From assembly GCA_028023455.1 (NCBI GenBank), contig JAQFVV010012402.1, positions 14,006,483 through 14,070,482 of the forward strand: a stretch of 64,000 nucleotides of DNA, in the 5' to 3' direction. Positions 11,324-62,245 of the stretch are shown here, in pieces. Numbering within the stretch: the first letter of the stretch is position 1; every line of letters begins with the position of its first letter. Source of the stretch: Epiperipatus broadwayi (lineage: Eukaryota > Onychophora > Udeonychophora > Euonychophora > Peripatidae). The notes beneath the pieces are model-generated. The model had not been told where the DNA came from. It did not search any database and worked only from the letters and a program-made list of their open reading frames with translations. The position numbers and the translations under genes were made by a program.

Positions 11324-12833
11324 GTAAGCATAACAACATAAAAAATGAAAATATAATATATCGATGACAAAGAGACCTTATGTTTTATATTGAGACCTTT
11401 TAAATGTAGTACTTTAAATTGAGTTTTTTATTTTGAAATACTCAACTTATTCAAATATGTGTACATAAGTATAAGTTTTTGATTGAAACAACAATATTAA
11501 TTTGAATATTATACTTAAATTTATTGGGTCATGATGACATTGAGACCAAATGGCAAGATGATTCAGGCAATTTGTTTTATTTTTTATATTATTTTTTTAC
11601 ATTAAGGATTACTGCTTTTAGTTGTTGTATTATACAAATTTTGTGAGAAACTTCTTTTTGGAATTGTCTTCAATCACGTTTTCATTTGCTGATTATCTTT
11701 TAGCATTTTATAATTCTCTCAACTATGTCTTTATATTTTTGAATTTTTTTCATCTTTTTTCTAAATGAATTGTATTTTTTCTTTCATATGGGATTAACTT
11801 TTTCCCAAATTTATCTTCTCATAATGACCTTTTTTCTGATTTGATCATTTATTTTATAGTTATTGGGTATGTTGTATTGTTGTTGTTGTTCTGATTTTTT
11901 AATGGAATAATATGTATTGTAGTGATATTATCGGTATCCGCTGTATTAATTCTTTGCAGATACTATATTTGATTGTGAATTTCACCAACTTTTTTTTTAG
12001 TGGCTTTATATATTGAACCATTGTTATTCTGAACATTTATCAGTATTATAACTCACTAGTACATGTTTAATATCATTGAAAAAGTTCTTAAATTTTAATC
12101 ATTGTGGGTAATTCTTTAAACATTCATCATTAAATTGATCAATTGTTTTTCCTTCTTTAAAACCTTAGTGATAACTTTCAAGTATTATGTGAAATCAATT
12201 GTATTTTTGGCATTAGTTCTCTATTCATTTCAAATATATCATCAACATTCAAAAATCTATTTATTTCATCAAATATCAGCAATATCTATACATAAATAGG
12301 TAGGCTTTTTTTGTGAAAATTTTATTTTTTTAATAATATTTATAATAATTTTTTATTTGAGATTTTATTTATTTCTAAACAGTTATAAAGCCAAATATTT
12401 GAAAAAGTTTTACTGGTCAGTTGAAACATTATCAAAAGAAAATAATATAGTTCTGAGGGGGAATGTGTAAAAGAAAACTGATTCATAAATATATTCATAA
12501 TTAATGTTAAAAGAAGCAAACCCATAAATAAATTTATAGATAGGAAAAAAGAAATCACATACATGCAGTAACATGACTCAGTGACTTGTTAAAATATTGA
12601 TAATATAGCTTAAAAGTCCATCTGTATCCTGATATTCCTTTATAATTAAACAATAACAAGAATAAAAATTTTCAGATAATGAAAAGATGTGTTGTTAAGA
12701 AAGCTCAAAAGTCTTGATATCGAACTTCTAATACGCATTATGGAATCATTGGCATACACCATCTATCCTCAAATATAAATTTTAATCAGACATTTCTATT
12801 GTTATATTACAATAATTAATTTAACCACTAAAC
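11324..12833. other. AT-rich DNA with a possible minus-strand coding relic
   Basis: From about 11620 to 12290 the plus strand is T-rich. The minus strand reads broken Lys/Glu/Asn-rich frames, for example DEINRFLNVDDIFEMNREL and EKINLGKKLIPYERKNT, interrupted by many stops. This looks like eroded transposon protein sequence, but I cannot name a family. The 74-codon minus frame at 12340-12564 is hydrophobic low-complexity sequence without a match. Confidence 0.3.
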
Positions 12834-13258
12834 ATAACATGATTACCATTTCTTATGCTTGCTCATAATTATTATTAAAACAGGCAAAACTCTCCATATA
12901 GTAGTGCCACTCAGTGCAAGCCAGAGTAATCAATGGATGCCAGAAAGCTTGTGCATAAAATCCCTATCTAGTGCCTACTCATCCAACAGCCCCAGAATAT
13001 TTTCTAGCTTGTGGCTTTCATTATTGAGGAGCCTTGTATCTGAGAGCATTGCACCTAGACCTTGGGATCTAATGCTACCCTCCAGCAGCCATCTTTTACC
13101 TTATTAGCTAACGATAAAGCTTTGAGTCCAAAATCAAAAACAATATTTTCAATTCAAAATCATCAGCTTGTATAGTTGTATAGATCTGACTCAGTTCAGC
13201 ATCCATACTTTTTGGTGTAAACGACTTGTGTAAGCATACAGAATGGTGATCATGTGAT
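12834..13258 (+). mobile_element. MITE family 1, fullest copy (~425 bp)
   Basis: The left end acatgattaccatttcttat and the right end ending gaatggtgatcatgtgat are inverted repeats of about 28 bases. The interior words cagtgcaagccagagtaatc, gtgcctactcatccaac and agagcattgcacctag recur inverted at 6858-7180 and 55950-56182. The 82-codon frame at 12859-13107 comes from this repeat and is not a gene. Confidence 0.8.
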
Positions 13259-15051
13259 GTTTACAGCATCAAAGGCTTTATATACCATGAAAAACATTAT
13301 TAAAAATAGTTCAAAATATCTAAAACAAATTGCTTTATTAGTTAATGTTTCAGAAAGAATGACAACAAATTTATATTGATCATCTGGCTTTTAAAAACTA
13401 AACTTTATTTAATTTTAATCTAGTGTCTCTTTGATATTTTTCTGCAACAAACATTTAGATTCACATAAGACATCTTTCAATAACTACAGATATCAAATAA
13501 TTTCTCAGTACCTTCAGAAATAACAGATTCATGTTCTTGCCTAAAATACATAACATTTACAAACAATTCCATTTTAATTATAGTTGAGGCAAAATCAATC
13601 CTACTCCAATGAAGTAATAAGCAATGATATATACATTCTATCAAATAAGCAGCAAATCAAAATATATAAATATCTGTGGCAATAAATAATGTTAATAATA
13701 ATATGCATGAGTTTGATCTCAATTATTATGCACAAAAATATATACGTTTAAAAGCTACCATAATGCGAAGTGATTAATTCAATATTTTAGTCACACTATA
13801 TTAAGTAAATAGACATGGGTCCAGCAAATAATTATAGAAGTAGAGACTCTTTCACCAGAAGAGAATTATGCATCATATTTATAGTTAATACCCTGATACA
13901 CATCTATTCAAATCATTGGAGATGGGGGGGGGGGGGGCGTACTTTATTTTTTAGTTAAAAAATAATTTGATATTTATTACTGATCAATATTGGCAATAGA
14001 TGAATTTGAAACTCTCGACTCTCTAAAAGAAAAGTAGAAGTTAATGCATGAATCACTTCTACCAGAATCCTTATAGTGTATTTATGCTCAAAAAGAAATG
14101 TGTAATAAATAATTCAGATTCAAATTCATTTTAGATTAATGTGGAAAATAAGGTAGTAAAATACACAGAATTTACATACATTTTAAACAAAATGGTGTGT
14201 GTGTGTTTCTTTTTGGGTTTTTTTAATTTTTTTATTTTGAGCACAATAAATACTGAATTTTAACAATTTATTTACTTAGATATTTAAAACAATAGCATGT
14301 GCTGCAGTACGAAAGATTCTGATTTTCGCCTAGATAAGGAATTGAATAGGACCATCATGTCTCAATAACTCTTTAAAATGGTTCAACATTTATTTACAAA
14401 AGAATTTCTGAAGCACAAATATAATAGGAAACAGTAAAAATTATATTACAAGTTTATTTCAATAAGCCAAAGTTAGTTGCAGTGGGTGGGGGTGGGGAAT
14501 TAAAGTCTGTTATAAATATTTAAAAATAAAAAATAAGAAGCATTATTGATATAAAAAAACATACTAAAGAAACAATTGCCTTAATAAAGAAGATAAAACT
14601 GAATAACATATGTTCTTTCTCCCCAATAATAATACTAATTTGCAATATTAATATATGTATTACTTTTTATAAATAAATAAAATACTAATCTTAATGTAAA
14701 AAAATACTAAAACAGAATTTGGTTTTGCTGTGTGCTGCGCGAATTAAAATATGTGCACACAAGTTTTCTATAGTCTTGCTCAGATCGAGCATGATTTAAA
14801 TCGGATTGAGCATGTAGCACTGCAAAACAATAAGCATAGGTGTAAATATAAATGACCAATAGGGTGGAATGTCCACTGGATTCTAATGCTCACAGTCCTT
14901 AAGGGGAACTACCTATAAAAAGTATTTGCTGCTGAAGATTGGACACTCTACTAAAGAAGAGGACCTGGACTGGCTTTCTTGCCCAGTGAATCCCTGCTGA
15001 AGGTGCAAAGAAGGGATTTTGGACAAAATTAAAGGCCAACTCAGTCTATAT
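13259..15051. other. AT-rich DNA with a 14-G run
   Basis: Mostly unique-looking AT-rich sequence. A run of 14 G residues sits at 13924-13937. From 14730 to 15043 the composition is more balanced (tgctgtgtgctgcgcg, gaagaggacctggactgg), which may be a decayed repeat. No frame or family is recognised. Confidence 0.4.
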
Positions 15052-15522
15052 CAGGGGTGGACAAATAGTGGCCCAAGGGCCACATGCAGCCTGCTAAGAG
15101 TTTTTATGTGGCCCTTCAAGACAATCAGAAAAATCTGCCTTGAACTGAGATTTTCTTTCTGTGCGCGTCCAAAGATTCATCTAGTATTTTCTACTATGGT
15201 GGCCATGTCAATATACATGTGCAGTGTAGATACAATGTGAAATGGTTTTCCAGTTGATCTGATTAATTTCAATTTTGTCTTTGCATTAGCAAATATATAC
15301 ATTTCCAACTTTAGTGAAACCATGAACTCTCCGAAAAAATGTAAAGTCAGTGATGAATGTCATGTGTTTAATGAAGAATGGACAAGCAAATATTTCTTTG
15401 GTAATACAGGGAATAAAGCAGTGTGTTTAATGTGTCATGACCTTCACTTCCACAAAGTGGTCCTCCAATGTGACCTCTGCCAACCTCTATGGCCCTCAAG
15501 CCAAAATAATTGTCCACCCCTG
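15052..15522 (+). mobile_element. Non-autonomous hAT transposon with intact 8-bp target duplication
   Basis: The ends CAGGGGTGGACAA and TTGTCCACCCCTG are perfect 13-base inverted termini. They are flanked by the exact 8-bp duplication gtctatat (15044-15051 and 15523-15530), the hallmark of hAT elements. The 471-bp interior keeps the start of a transposase frame and then jumps to the right end, so this is an internal-deletion derivative. Subterminal ggccc/gtggccc motifs repeat near both ends, as expected for transposase binding sites. Confidence 0.95.
15322..15470 (+). pseudogene. hAT transposase N-terminus (BED-type zinc finger start)
   Basis: The frame starts at the ATG and reads MNSPKKCKVSDECHVFNEEW and then TSKYFF.., VCLMCH. 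This matches the N-terminus of ZBED/GTF2IRD2-like hAT transposases (KKRKVDxExRxFNxxWTxxYFF, then VCLxC). Only the first cysteine pair of the BED finger remains. The catalytic DDE core and the dimerisation domain are absent. Downstream residues in the same frame are terminal-repeat sequence. It cannot encode an active enzyme. Confidence 0.85.
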
Positions 15523-15915
15523 GTCTATATTATTGTTTGTTAATAAGCTTCAGGGCATAGATAAATGTACGGTAAAAATACATGTATAAATTTTGTATTA
15601 TATTTTATTACAATAATTAATTATAAATAATTATTATTCACAGTAATCTTTTCTAATTTATCATTAAATAATTTAATCTGACTGTCATCCTGAGAGTTCA
15701 TTTCTTTTTTAAACATATATATGCTAGTTTATGTTTGTAATAACAAAATAGGTAGTTATAATAAATTACTGCTTGAACATAGCAACTTTAAATATAAAAT
15801 TTAAAAAGATTTATTGTAAGTATACTTTCAACACTTTCACTGCATCATATTCATGGTTTATTTAGAATGGCAGAATGTCAAAATGTAATATTAATCTTAA
15901 ATATATTTTTCTTAC
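15523..15915. other. Target duplication then AT-rich DNA, nothing recognised
   Basis: Contains the right copy of the hAT target duplication, then A/T-rich sequence up to the donor of KMO exon D. Confidence 0.4.
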
Positions 15916-55516
<39,601 letters not shown>

Positions 55517-55949
55517 CTAAAAAAATAAATGAAGTAAAAAATTTCAAAATTTAATGTTGCTATGAAAGTTTTTTTAAAATATATATATATTATTTTCATT
55601 ATTTATAAATGGCTTTCTTTTGATGAGGCTTTTAATTTTTTTTTATTTTTGTAAATCTTTATTTGTTTTTTTTCTTTTCATTGTAACTATTATGCTGTCA
55701 CTATAAATAAATTCCAGCATAAGTTTTATAAATAATGAAATTTTCTGTGCTTCAAGTATGTTGCAATTTTCTAATATAACTAGTTAATCATCTCATTTTA
55801 ACACATTCTTCTAATCAACCAAGTATTTTTCAATTTCTTTTCCAAGAACAAACCAGGATCACCAGCATTCGAACAGGATGCTTTTCTAGTAGAATCACAT
55901 CATCTAATCTTACATTCAGAAATAATATATTTATTCTGATTACTATTTT
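55517..55949. other. KMO intron upstream of exon A, nothing recognised
   Basis: Begins with the T-rich acceptor tract (read on the minus strand) and continues AT-rich to the MITE copy. No upstream KMO exon is visible here. Confidence 0.45.
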
Positions 55950-56182
55950 GCGTGCACCTAGGTGCAGTGCTCTCAGATCCAAGGCTCCTTACTGATGAAG
56001 GCCACAAGCCAGAAACTAATCTGGGGATATTGAATAAGTAGGCAATAGATGGGGATTTTATGTACAAGCCTTCTGGCATCCATAGATTACTCTGGCTTGC
56101 ACTGAGTGGCAATACGTATATAGAGTTTTGTCTGTTTTAATAACAGTTAAGAGCAAGCATAAGAAATAGTGATCATGTGATA
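55950..56182 (-). mobile_element. MITE family 1, truncated copy
   Basis: Reverse-complement copy of 12834-13258: gtgcagtgctctcagatcc, aagtaggcaatagatgggg, ctctggcttgcactgagtgg and the terminal gtgatcatgtgat. The distal half present in the full copy is missing. The 70-codon minus frame at 55900-56112 arises from it. Confidence 0.78.
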
Positions 56183-57419
56183 ATTAAAATTAAGATAATT
56201 TAAAATAAACTGAAAATAGAGTGTTATAGAATCAAAGCAAAATAAATTGATTTTACATAAAAACAAATAAATAATCAAAATAAAAGTTATCTCTGAAACT
56301 AAAATTAATTAATATATCAGTGCATTATTCATACAAAAATAATGAAGTTGAAAAATATCTTTTAATAAAATATACTAATAAAAAGATTAGCTTTGTTAAT
56401 TAATTTACCCCTTTCTCGGCAAGTTGAGAATAAAATAATTTAACTTCTTGCTTGATGCCATAAGATTTAAAATGTTCTTTAACGTGAAGTCAGAGGCTTC
56501 TGTGTTTAATTATATGCTTTAAAATACTGTTGTATGAGTTGACAGCTCTTTTTGCGAAACTCATACCTTTTTTCTTTTTTATTAGCCAATTATTTTTCCA
56601 ATCCTGGTGTCTTAGTTCATTTTATTTTTCTCTTATTCCATTTTAATAAAAGCTGCTTTGTTGGTTTTATAATTCTCTTTCTTATTCCTCAATACAATCA
56701 TAAAACCATTATCTCTTTCATTCTCATTACTTTTAAATTTCTTCTACTCTCTTTCAACATCATATACTCCTAAATTAAGTGTCGATAACCTTCTCTCCCA
56801 AATCGAAATTTTTATTCCATTTTTACTTTCTTTTCCTGGTATCTAAAATTTTTGTCCTAGCACCAAATATCAATAAGCTCCTTTTATGGTTATCACATTC
56901 TCTCTTATACTTTATACATAAGTCCAAATTATTTATCCTGCATTAATTACACATAGTGGCATTTACTATTCAATTCCAGAAGCATAATGTAGATCATTAA
57001 TAAATTCATTGAACAATAGGCATTAAAGCAGCCTGAGTCTTATAATTAGTTTTTGACTAATCAGTTTCTTTTCAAAGTTAAAGTTGACTATAGTTAATTT
57101 ATACTGCGTACATACTATCAGTTCTACACAATTTTTTAATAGGTTGAATTTGAATAACATTAAGAATAAAAAGTGCAAAGTAAGTAGAAAGCAAATTAGG
57201 TTGCCTAATTTTCGGAGAGAGTCCTTAAAAACTTCCAGAATTCTATTCTTTAAAAAGAGAATTGACCTTGTTTACAGAAAACCATTGTTGTCTACCTTAT
57301 GTGATTATATCCTTGAATTGAGCAAACGTAAATAATTTAAATTAGTTCCATTCTGACAGAAAATATACATTTTTGTGAAATACTGTTATTATACACTTTA
57401 AGATCATAAATTATAATTT
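56183..57419. other. Intron, C/T-rich stretch with broken minus-strand frames
   Basis: From 56400 to 56960 the minus strand reads fragments such as KEHFKSYGIKQEVKLFYSQL and CDNHKRSLLIFGARTKILDT, with stops. This resembles an eroded transposon protein. It may be part of the adjacent LINE insertion or another element, and no family is certain. Confidence 0.3.
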
Positions 57420-57606
57420 TATTTGTATAATAAAAAACAATTCTTTAATATCATTATCATCATTTCAACAATTATCGTACTACAGAATAAAGATCCCTCC
57501 AAGTTCAATCCATCTTCTCCAATTTCTTGCCTCTCTTCTTCATATTGCAGCAGCAGACTTCCTTATTTCATCCAAGCATCTCACATGTAGTTTCTTTCTA
57601 GTTCTT

Positions 57607-57801
57607 TTACAATCTCTTGTAATCCAGTTTAAAATTTCCAATTGTCCATCTATTATCATCTATCTCTTCTAGCAATATATCAGTCCAACTATACTTCACT
57701 CTTTTAATTCTTTCCATGATATCAGTAATACCTGTTTGTTCCCTCACCAATGTATTTTGTCTTAGATCTCTTCTTCTTACTCCCAATATACATCTCTCCA
57801 T
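57607..57801 (-). pseudogene. LINE ORF2 C-terminal fragment
   Basis: The frame MERCILGVRRRDLRQNTLVR, EQTGITDIMERIKRVKYSWT.. and DNRWTIG matches the conserved RTE tail MERxxLGISxRDRxRNxxIRxxTxVTDIxExIxxLKWxWAGHxxRxxDNRWT. It stops soon after. Translation of 57590-57480 in other frames continues toward a basic tail. Confidence 0.85.
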
Positions 57802-58138
57802 ATTTCAATGAATGGTCTAAAGTCTCAGTATTGCTCTTCTGTTAAGTGTCCAAGTTTCAATTTCAAAAATGAGAACTGGTAACAAAATTTATTAAAAACC
57901 TTCATTTTCCAACACATAGGCATACTTCTTTTTAATATTAAGTTACATCTACTAAAAGCTCTCCAACCAAGTTTAATTCTATGATTAATTTTATCTATGG
58001 TGTTATCATATGTAGTAATAATTTGACCAAGATATTTCTAATTATTAACTTCTAACTCATCATTATAAATCGCTATTTCTTATTTTGAGAAAATCCATTA
58101 AACATTACTTTAGTCTTTGTTAACAATTACCTTTAATC

Positions 58139-58540
58139 CTACATTCTTACTTTCATCTGATAACTCTGAAACATTTCCTGAAAATCTAAAACATTATTTG
58201 CAAAAACTACATCATCTGAAAAATATAGATGGTTTAAATATTCTTCATTTACTTTTATTCCCAAAGTTTTCCAGTTTAATCTGCAAAATACTTTTTGCAG
58301 CATTGCTGTAAAAAGTTTTGGAGATATGGAGTCACCCTGTCTTATATCTTTCTCAATGTTAATCTTCCTGGTGTCACTACATAATCTAATTGTTGCTGTT
58401 GCATTTTTATAAATATTCTTTAGAATATGATAATATCCCAGATCTATACTTGATGATCCAATGCTTTTAATCGCTGAAAAAAATGCTTGTAGAATCAAAT
58501 CCAATGCATAATGGAAACTTATATTCACTGGTACTTTCAA
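58139..58540 (-). pseudogene. LINE reverse transcriptase palm fragment
   Basis: The 133-codon open frame contains DIRQGDSISPKLFTAMLQKV, FCRLNWKTLGIKVNEEYLNH and LYFSDDVVFA. It equals the RTE pattern G(V/I)RQGDxISPKLFxxxLExxFxxLxW..GIxxxGxxLxHLxFADDIVL. The catalytic box is FSDD in place of FADD; the aspartate pair is kept. It is the best preserved part of this LINE. Confidence 0.9.
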
Positions 58541-58721
58541 TAACTTCTCTCAATACTTGGATATGATATACTGTATTAAACACTTTTATATCCAGCATGT
58601 TATTTTGGTTGATTAAAATCCAATGTTTGCTAAAATGTTTTGTAATTATTTTATATAAAACTGATAAAAGATTGATAGATATGTAATTTCTAATATCTTT
58701 TTTTATTATCTTATATTAATA

Positions 58722-59003
58722 TTAATACTGCATTCTTCCAATTGACTGATATATCTTTATCACCAAGACATTTGGTATAACCCTTTGCCAAAAAATGTGT
58801 GTTTCTTTACCTGCTTCTTTTAAGATATCGATTACAATTCCACTATTACTTGGACCTTTTCTCTTCTTTATAAATTTAATTGCATGTCTCACTTCTTCAT
58901 TTAAAATCCTGGGCAACTCAGAAGATATAATAGTTGTAGAAGGTACTTCTCTTTGTTTTTTATTGCTATATAATTCTTGACAGAACTCTTCTATACATTT
59001 CAT
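58722..59003 (-). pseudogene. LINE reverse transcriptase N-terminal fragment
   Basis: The 93-codon frame reads EFCQELYSN.., ILNEEVRHAIKFIKKRKGPS and GIVIDILKEAG, the usual LYxx..xxEVxxAIxxxKxGKAPGxDxIxxEhLKxxG block of RTE/L1-like RT. Pro-Ser-Asn replaces PGxD. It is out of frame with the palm fragment. Confidence 0.85.
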
Positions 59004-59515
59004 GATGTCATCTTTCTTTTTGGTAATAGTTCCATTTTTTTTTATTGTGCAGAAAAAAGTTTCATATCAATACCAAGATGTTTTACACTGTTGAGACTTT
59101 TATTCTCTTCTATAGTTTTCCTTGCTAGTTCACAATTATACTTTCTTATATCATTATCAATTCTTTTTCACACTATTTTACAAAATTCGAGATATTCAAT
59201 CTTTCTTAATGCATCTTTTTTATATTTTTTCATATTCCTTTTTTCTTCATAAATTGAGTAGAAATTTTAGGTCAACTGCTGCTTTTTTCTACCAGCCATC
59301 TTTGTAGAACTTTTTAAAAGAGTATCAGTTATCTTCCTATTGATTTTGTTCAAATCTGAATCATGTTCAAAATCTGTTAATATTGGAAAATGATTTGCTA
59401 GTTCGAATTTAAATTCATTGGAATATTTTCTTAATAATTTTTGTCTCTATCTTTACATTAATATGTGATCATATATCTTATTAATCAATAATCACTTCCT
59501 GTGTTGAATTTATTA

Positions 59516-62245
59516 TGAAACAGTAAGGTCTGCTTTGCAGATCTTCGTTTCACCTTTTCTCACCTACTTCCTACCCTCATACCTTAGTTTGAACCCCAAT
59601 CTATCATAGTGTGTCTGTAATACACTTATATACCGAAAATCCCACCTAATTTTAAACCACGAGCACAATGCTCGTATTATATATATAACTTATTCCCAAA
59701 TAAAATAAAATATTATGAATTATGTATTTGTTCACATAATTTACATTTATTAAAAAGTAAGTTATATAAGTCGTAATTGCGCACACACTATGATATCCAT
59801 TTTAAAACATATCAAAATTATAAATTGTTAGTTTGGATCTATTTACAAATATATTACCATCGTAATATATTTTGATTTAAAATAAAATTCATTTAGTAAA
59901 TATTAGTTTAGTAGATAGTTTCAAATATTACAATTTAAAATAAAATAATTTTCGTTTTATTTGATAAAAATCATCCCAAATATTTCTGTTAAAATAAATG
60001 AGGGACAATAGTTTAATTATATAAGTTTATCTAAAAACAGCAGCTGTCCACTTAAGTTTTCTTTAATTAGTAGCAGCAATTTTAATTAAATCTAGTTTTG
60101 TAATTCGAATGTCGACGGGGAAGTTAACAAAAGAAATTAATTAATGTTGAATTCCTTTAGACAATCGGATAGATTTAATTACAGCAGATAAGTCCAATAA
60201 TTTTGTACTCCCCAGGACAAATCTATTGTTAAATTTTACTATAAAAAGGATGTTTTTCTTTTGTTCTCCATTCTAAGCTATTCTAAGCTTTCTAAGCTCT
60301 TAAAGGTTTCTAGGCTTTTAAAAGAATTCTGAGTTGTCTAAAAGTTCCTGAGTTGTTCTAAAATTCTAATAATTTGCTAACCTTGACATGTCCGAGTAGA
60401 GGCGTTTAAGATAGCTATGTCCCTTCGGAAGAGCCAGCCGCTGCTCCATACCATCAAAAATTTATCACACGGATCCCGAAACTGCTGCTGCCACTGCCAA
60501 ATATGAACATTCCAGATTTTGCTGCTGAATTATAAAACCTGCCGAACATCTACCTGCAAATGCTTCTCCAGAGGTAACCTAAATTAACCCAAGAGCTCTT
60601 GTGATCACTAACTAACATGCTATAGCTATTTAACATTGTTTTCTTATATTTCACAACTTCATTATGTATTTCTTTCATGTAGTTAAATATACTCAACATT
60701 TTGCTCTATCCTTGGGTTAATATTTTCTATTTATAAAGCTTTCTTTTATTTTATTATGATAATGTGTCAGAATCGTCTTTGACCGAGTGAACTATTCCCT
60801 CTATTGAAAATAAGACGCTGCTATTAAGGCATATTTTAAATTTATAATTTTCCAATTTTTTTGTCTTGCAAATCACTCGTTCGAGGGCGATTCTTTTCTT
60901 TAATGTAACATAATCACATAGTTTAAAATCTACATGTTATTGATTTTAATCTAATATAAGAGTATGTGCGAAGTCAATGATTAAATGTGTCCCCAAATGC
61001 ATGATTGCGTATATAAATCTATACTTACTTTTCAAACCCGCAAGCACGCATTTTCCTATTTTAATTACCGTGTTCTATTTTAATTATAAAGTTCATCATT
61101 GATGTCGAGAATGTGCGGACCCTTTTAAATGAATTTCAGGGAATTTGATTTGGCATTTCTCTTAATACAAGTAAAACGCATTTAGTATGTTTTTATATAC
61201 ACTAGTCTCGTATTGCTGGTACATGAGTTGGTTGTTGAAACCACTTTGTTTTTATTTTCCAAGGATTCTTTACATGGCAAAGTCCGTTCTTTCGCTCATT
61301 GCAAGTTTTCCAGGCAGAGGGTGTTCACAAATGGCACTCCTGGGAATTAAACGCAATCGTTACACAGTCGCTAAGTTTCGGCTGTTTCGTCAAAATACTT
61401 TCCTACGGGTTAGCGGCGAGATGCCCTCCGTAATTATTCCGGATCTTCATATTGTTTCATTTTATATTTATTTTACAAAGCATCCATGACTTAAACAAGT
61501 CACACCCTCCAACTTTATAAATTCACTATCAGCAATACTGACCTCCCAATACAAATCTATTATTATTCTCAAATAAATGCTTTGATCCCATTCCCACGTT
61601 TGCTTAGTAAGCTTTCGTCCATTACTATTCTCGAAATCAATAAATATTTTAGAACATTTAATTTCCAATATTGTCTTAAACTTGTCTATTTACTCAAAGC
61701 ACCTCGCACATGTTCCTATCTTGTCAAGCACATTATCGTAATGCTATTAGCCCGAGGAATAGAATCTATCACTTTGTTTTAAAACCCTTTTGTCATTACT
61801 GAAATATAAATGCCAACAATTACTTAATACGTGTCCCTGTCTCATATAAGCAGACAGTGGCGTTTGATCTATATATTGATATAAATAAATTGTGTGCAAT
61901 TATTTAAAACTAAATTTTATCTCTTATTTTATTTGATTCCTATCACTGTCTCGGTCTAGATATACATATTTTCTGCATTTCTTTTGTAAATCCATAGAGG
62001 TTAATTAGCCACCCAAACTTATCTTAGTATAGAGTCTTTTGTTTCTCCCTGACCACCAGGCACTGGTAAAAGGTTATACTAGTTGTAGCATCAGATGCAT
62101 TATCACGTAGGTGGCGCTGTGAAATTTGGACTTTAGATTCGAACTTAGTATATCTAGAAGGCAACCCCTCCTAGAATGTTCAGTTTAGTGTCTGGGGTTT
62201 GAATTATGCAGTGTGTTAGCGAGATAGACGATTCTGACCGTTACA
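59516..62245 (+). repeat. 5' LTR (2.73 kb) of an LTR retrotransposon continuing to the right
   Basis: It starts TGAAACAG and ends CCGTTACA. It is a full-length homologue of the solo LTR at 36730-39434, with a small insertion near 60270-60360 (repeated ttctaagct/ttctaggct words). The initial hairpin is conserved. Here the LTR is followed by leader sequence rather than host DNA, so this is the 5' LTR of a longer copy. The left flank is the LINE. The 3' LTR must lie beyond the window. Confidence 0.9.

Larger units (their letters stand above)
57420..59515 (-). mobile_element. Decayed RTE-type LINE, 5' end cut by the LTR element
   Basis: On the minus strand, in order: a linker region rich in Lys, a segment with LNEEVRHAIKFIKKRKGPSN (RT fingers), IRQGDSISPKLFTAMLQKVF and YLNHLYFSDDVVFAN (RT palm), then MERCILGVRRRDLRQNTLVR and DNRWTIG (C-terminal domain). 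The element ends near 57420 with GATGATAATGAT-like repeats, typical of RTE 3' ends. Several frameshifts and stops break it. The 5' endonuclease part is absent and the LTR at 59516 begins where it stops. Confidence 0.88.

Noticed and set aside
12859-13107. 82-codon frame (SASQSNQWMPESLCIKSLSS..)
   Set aside because: It lies wholly within a MITE whose copies elsewhere are broken, so it is repeat DNA and not a gene.
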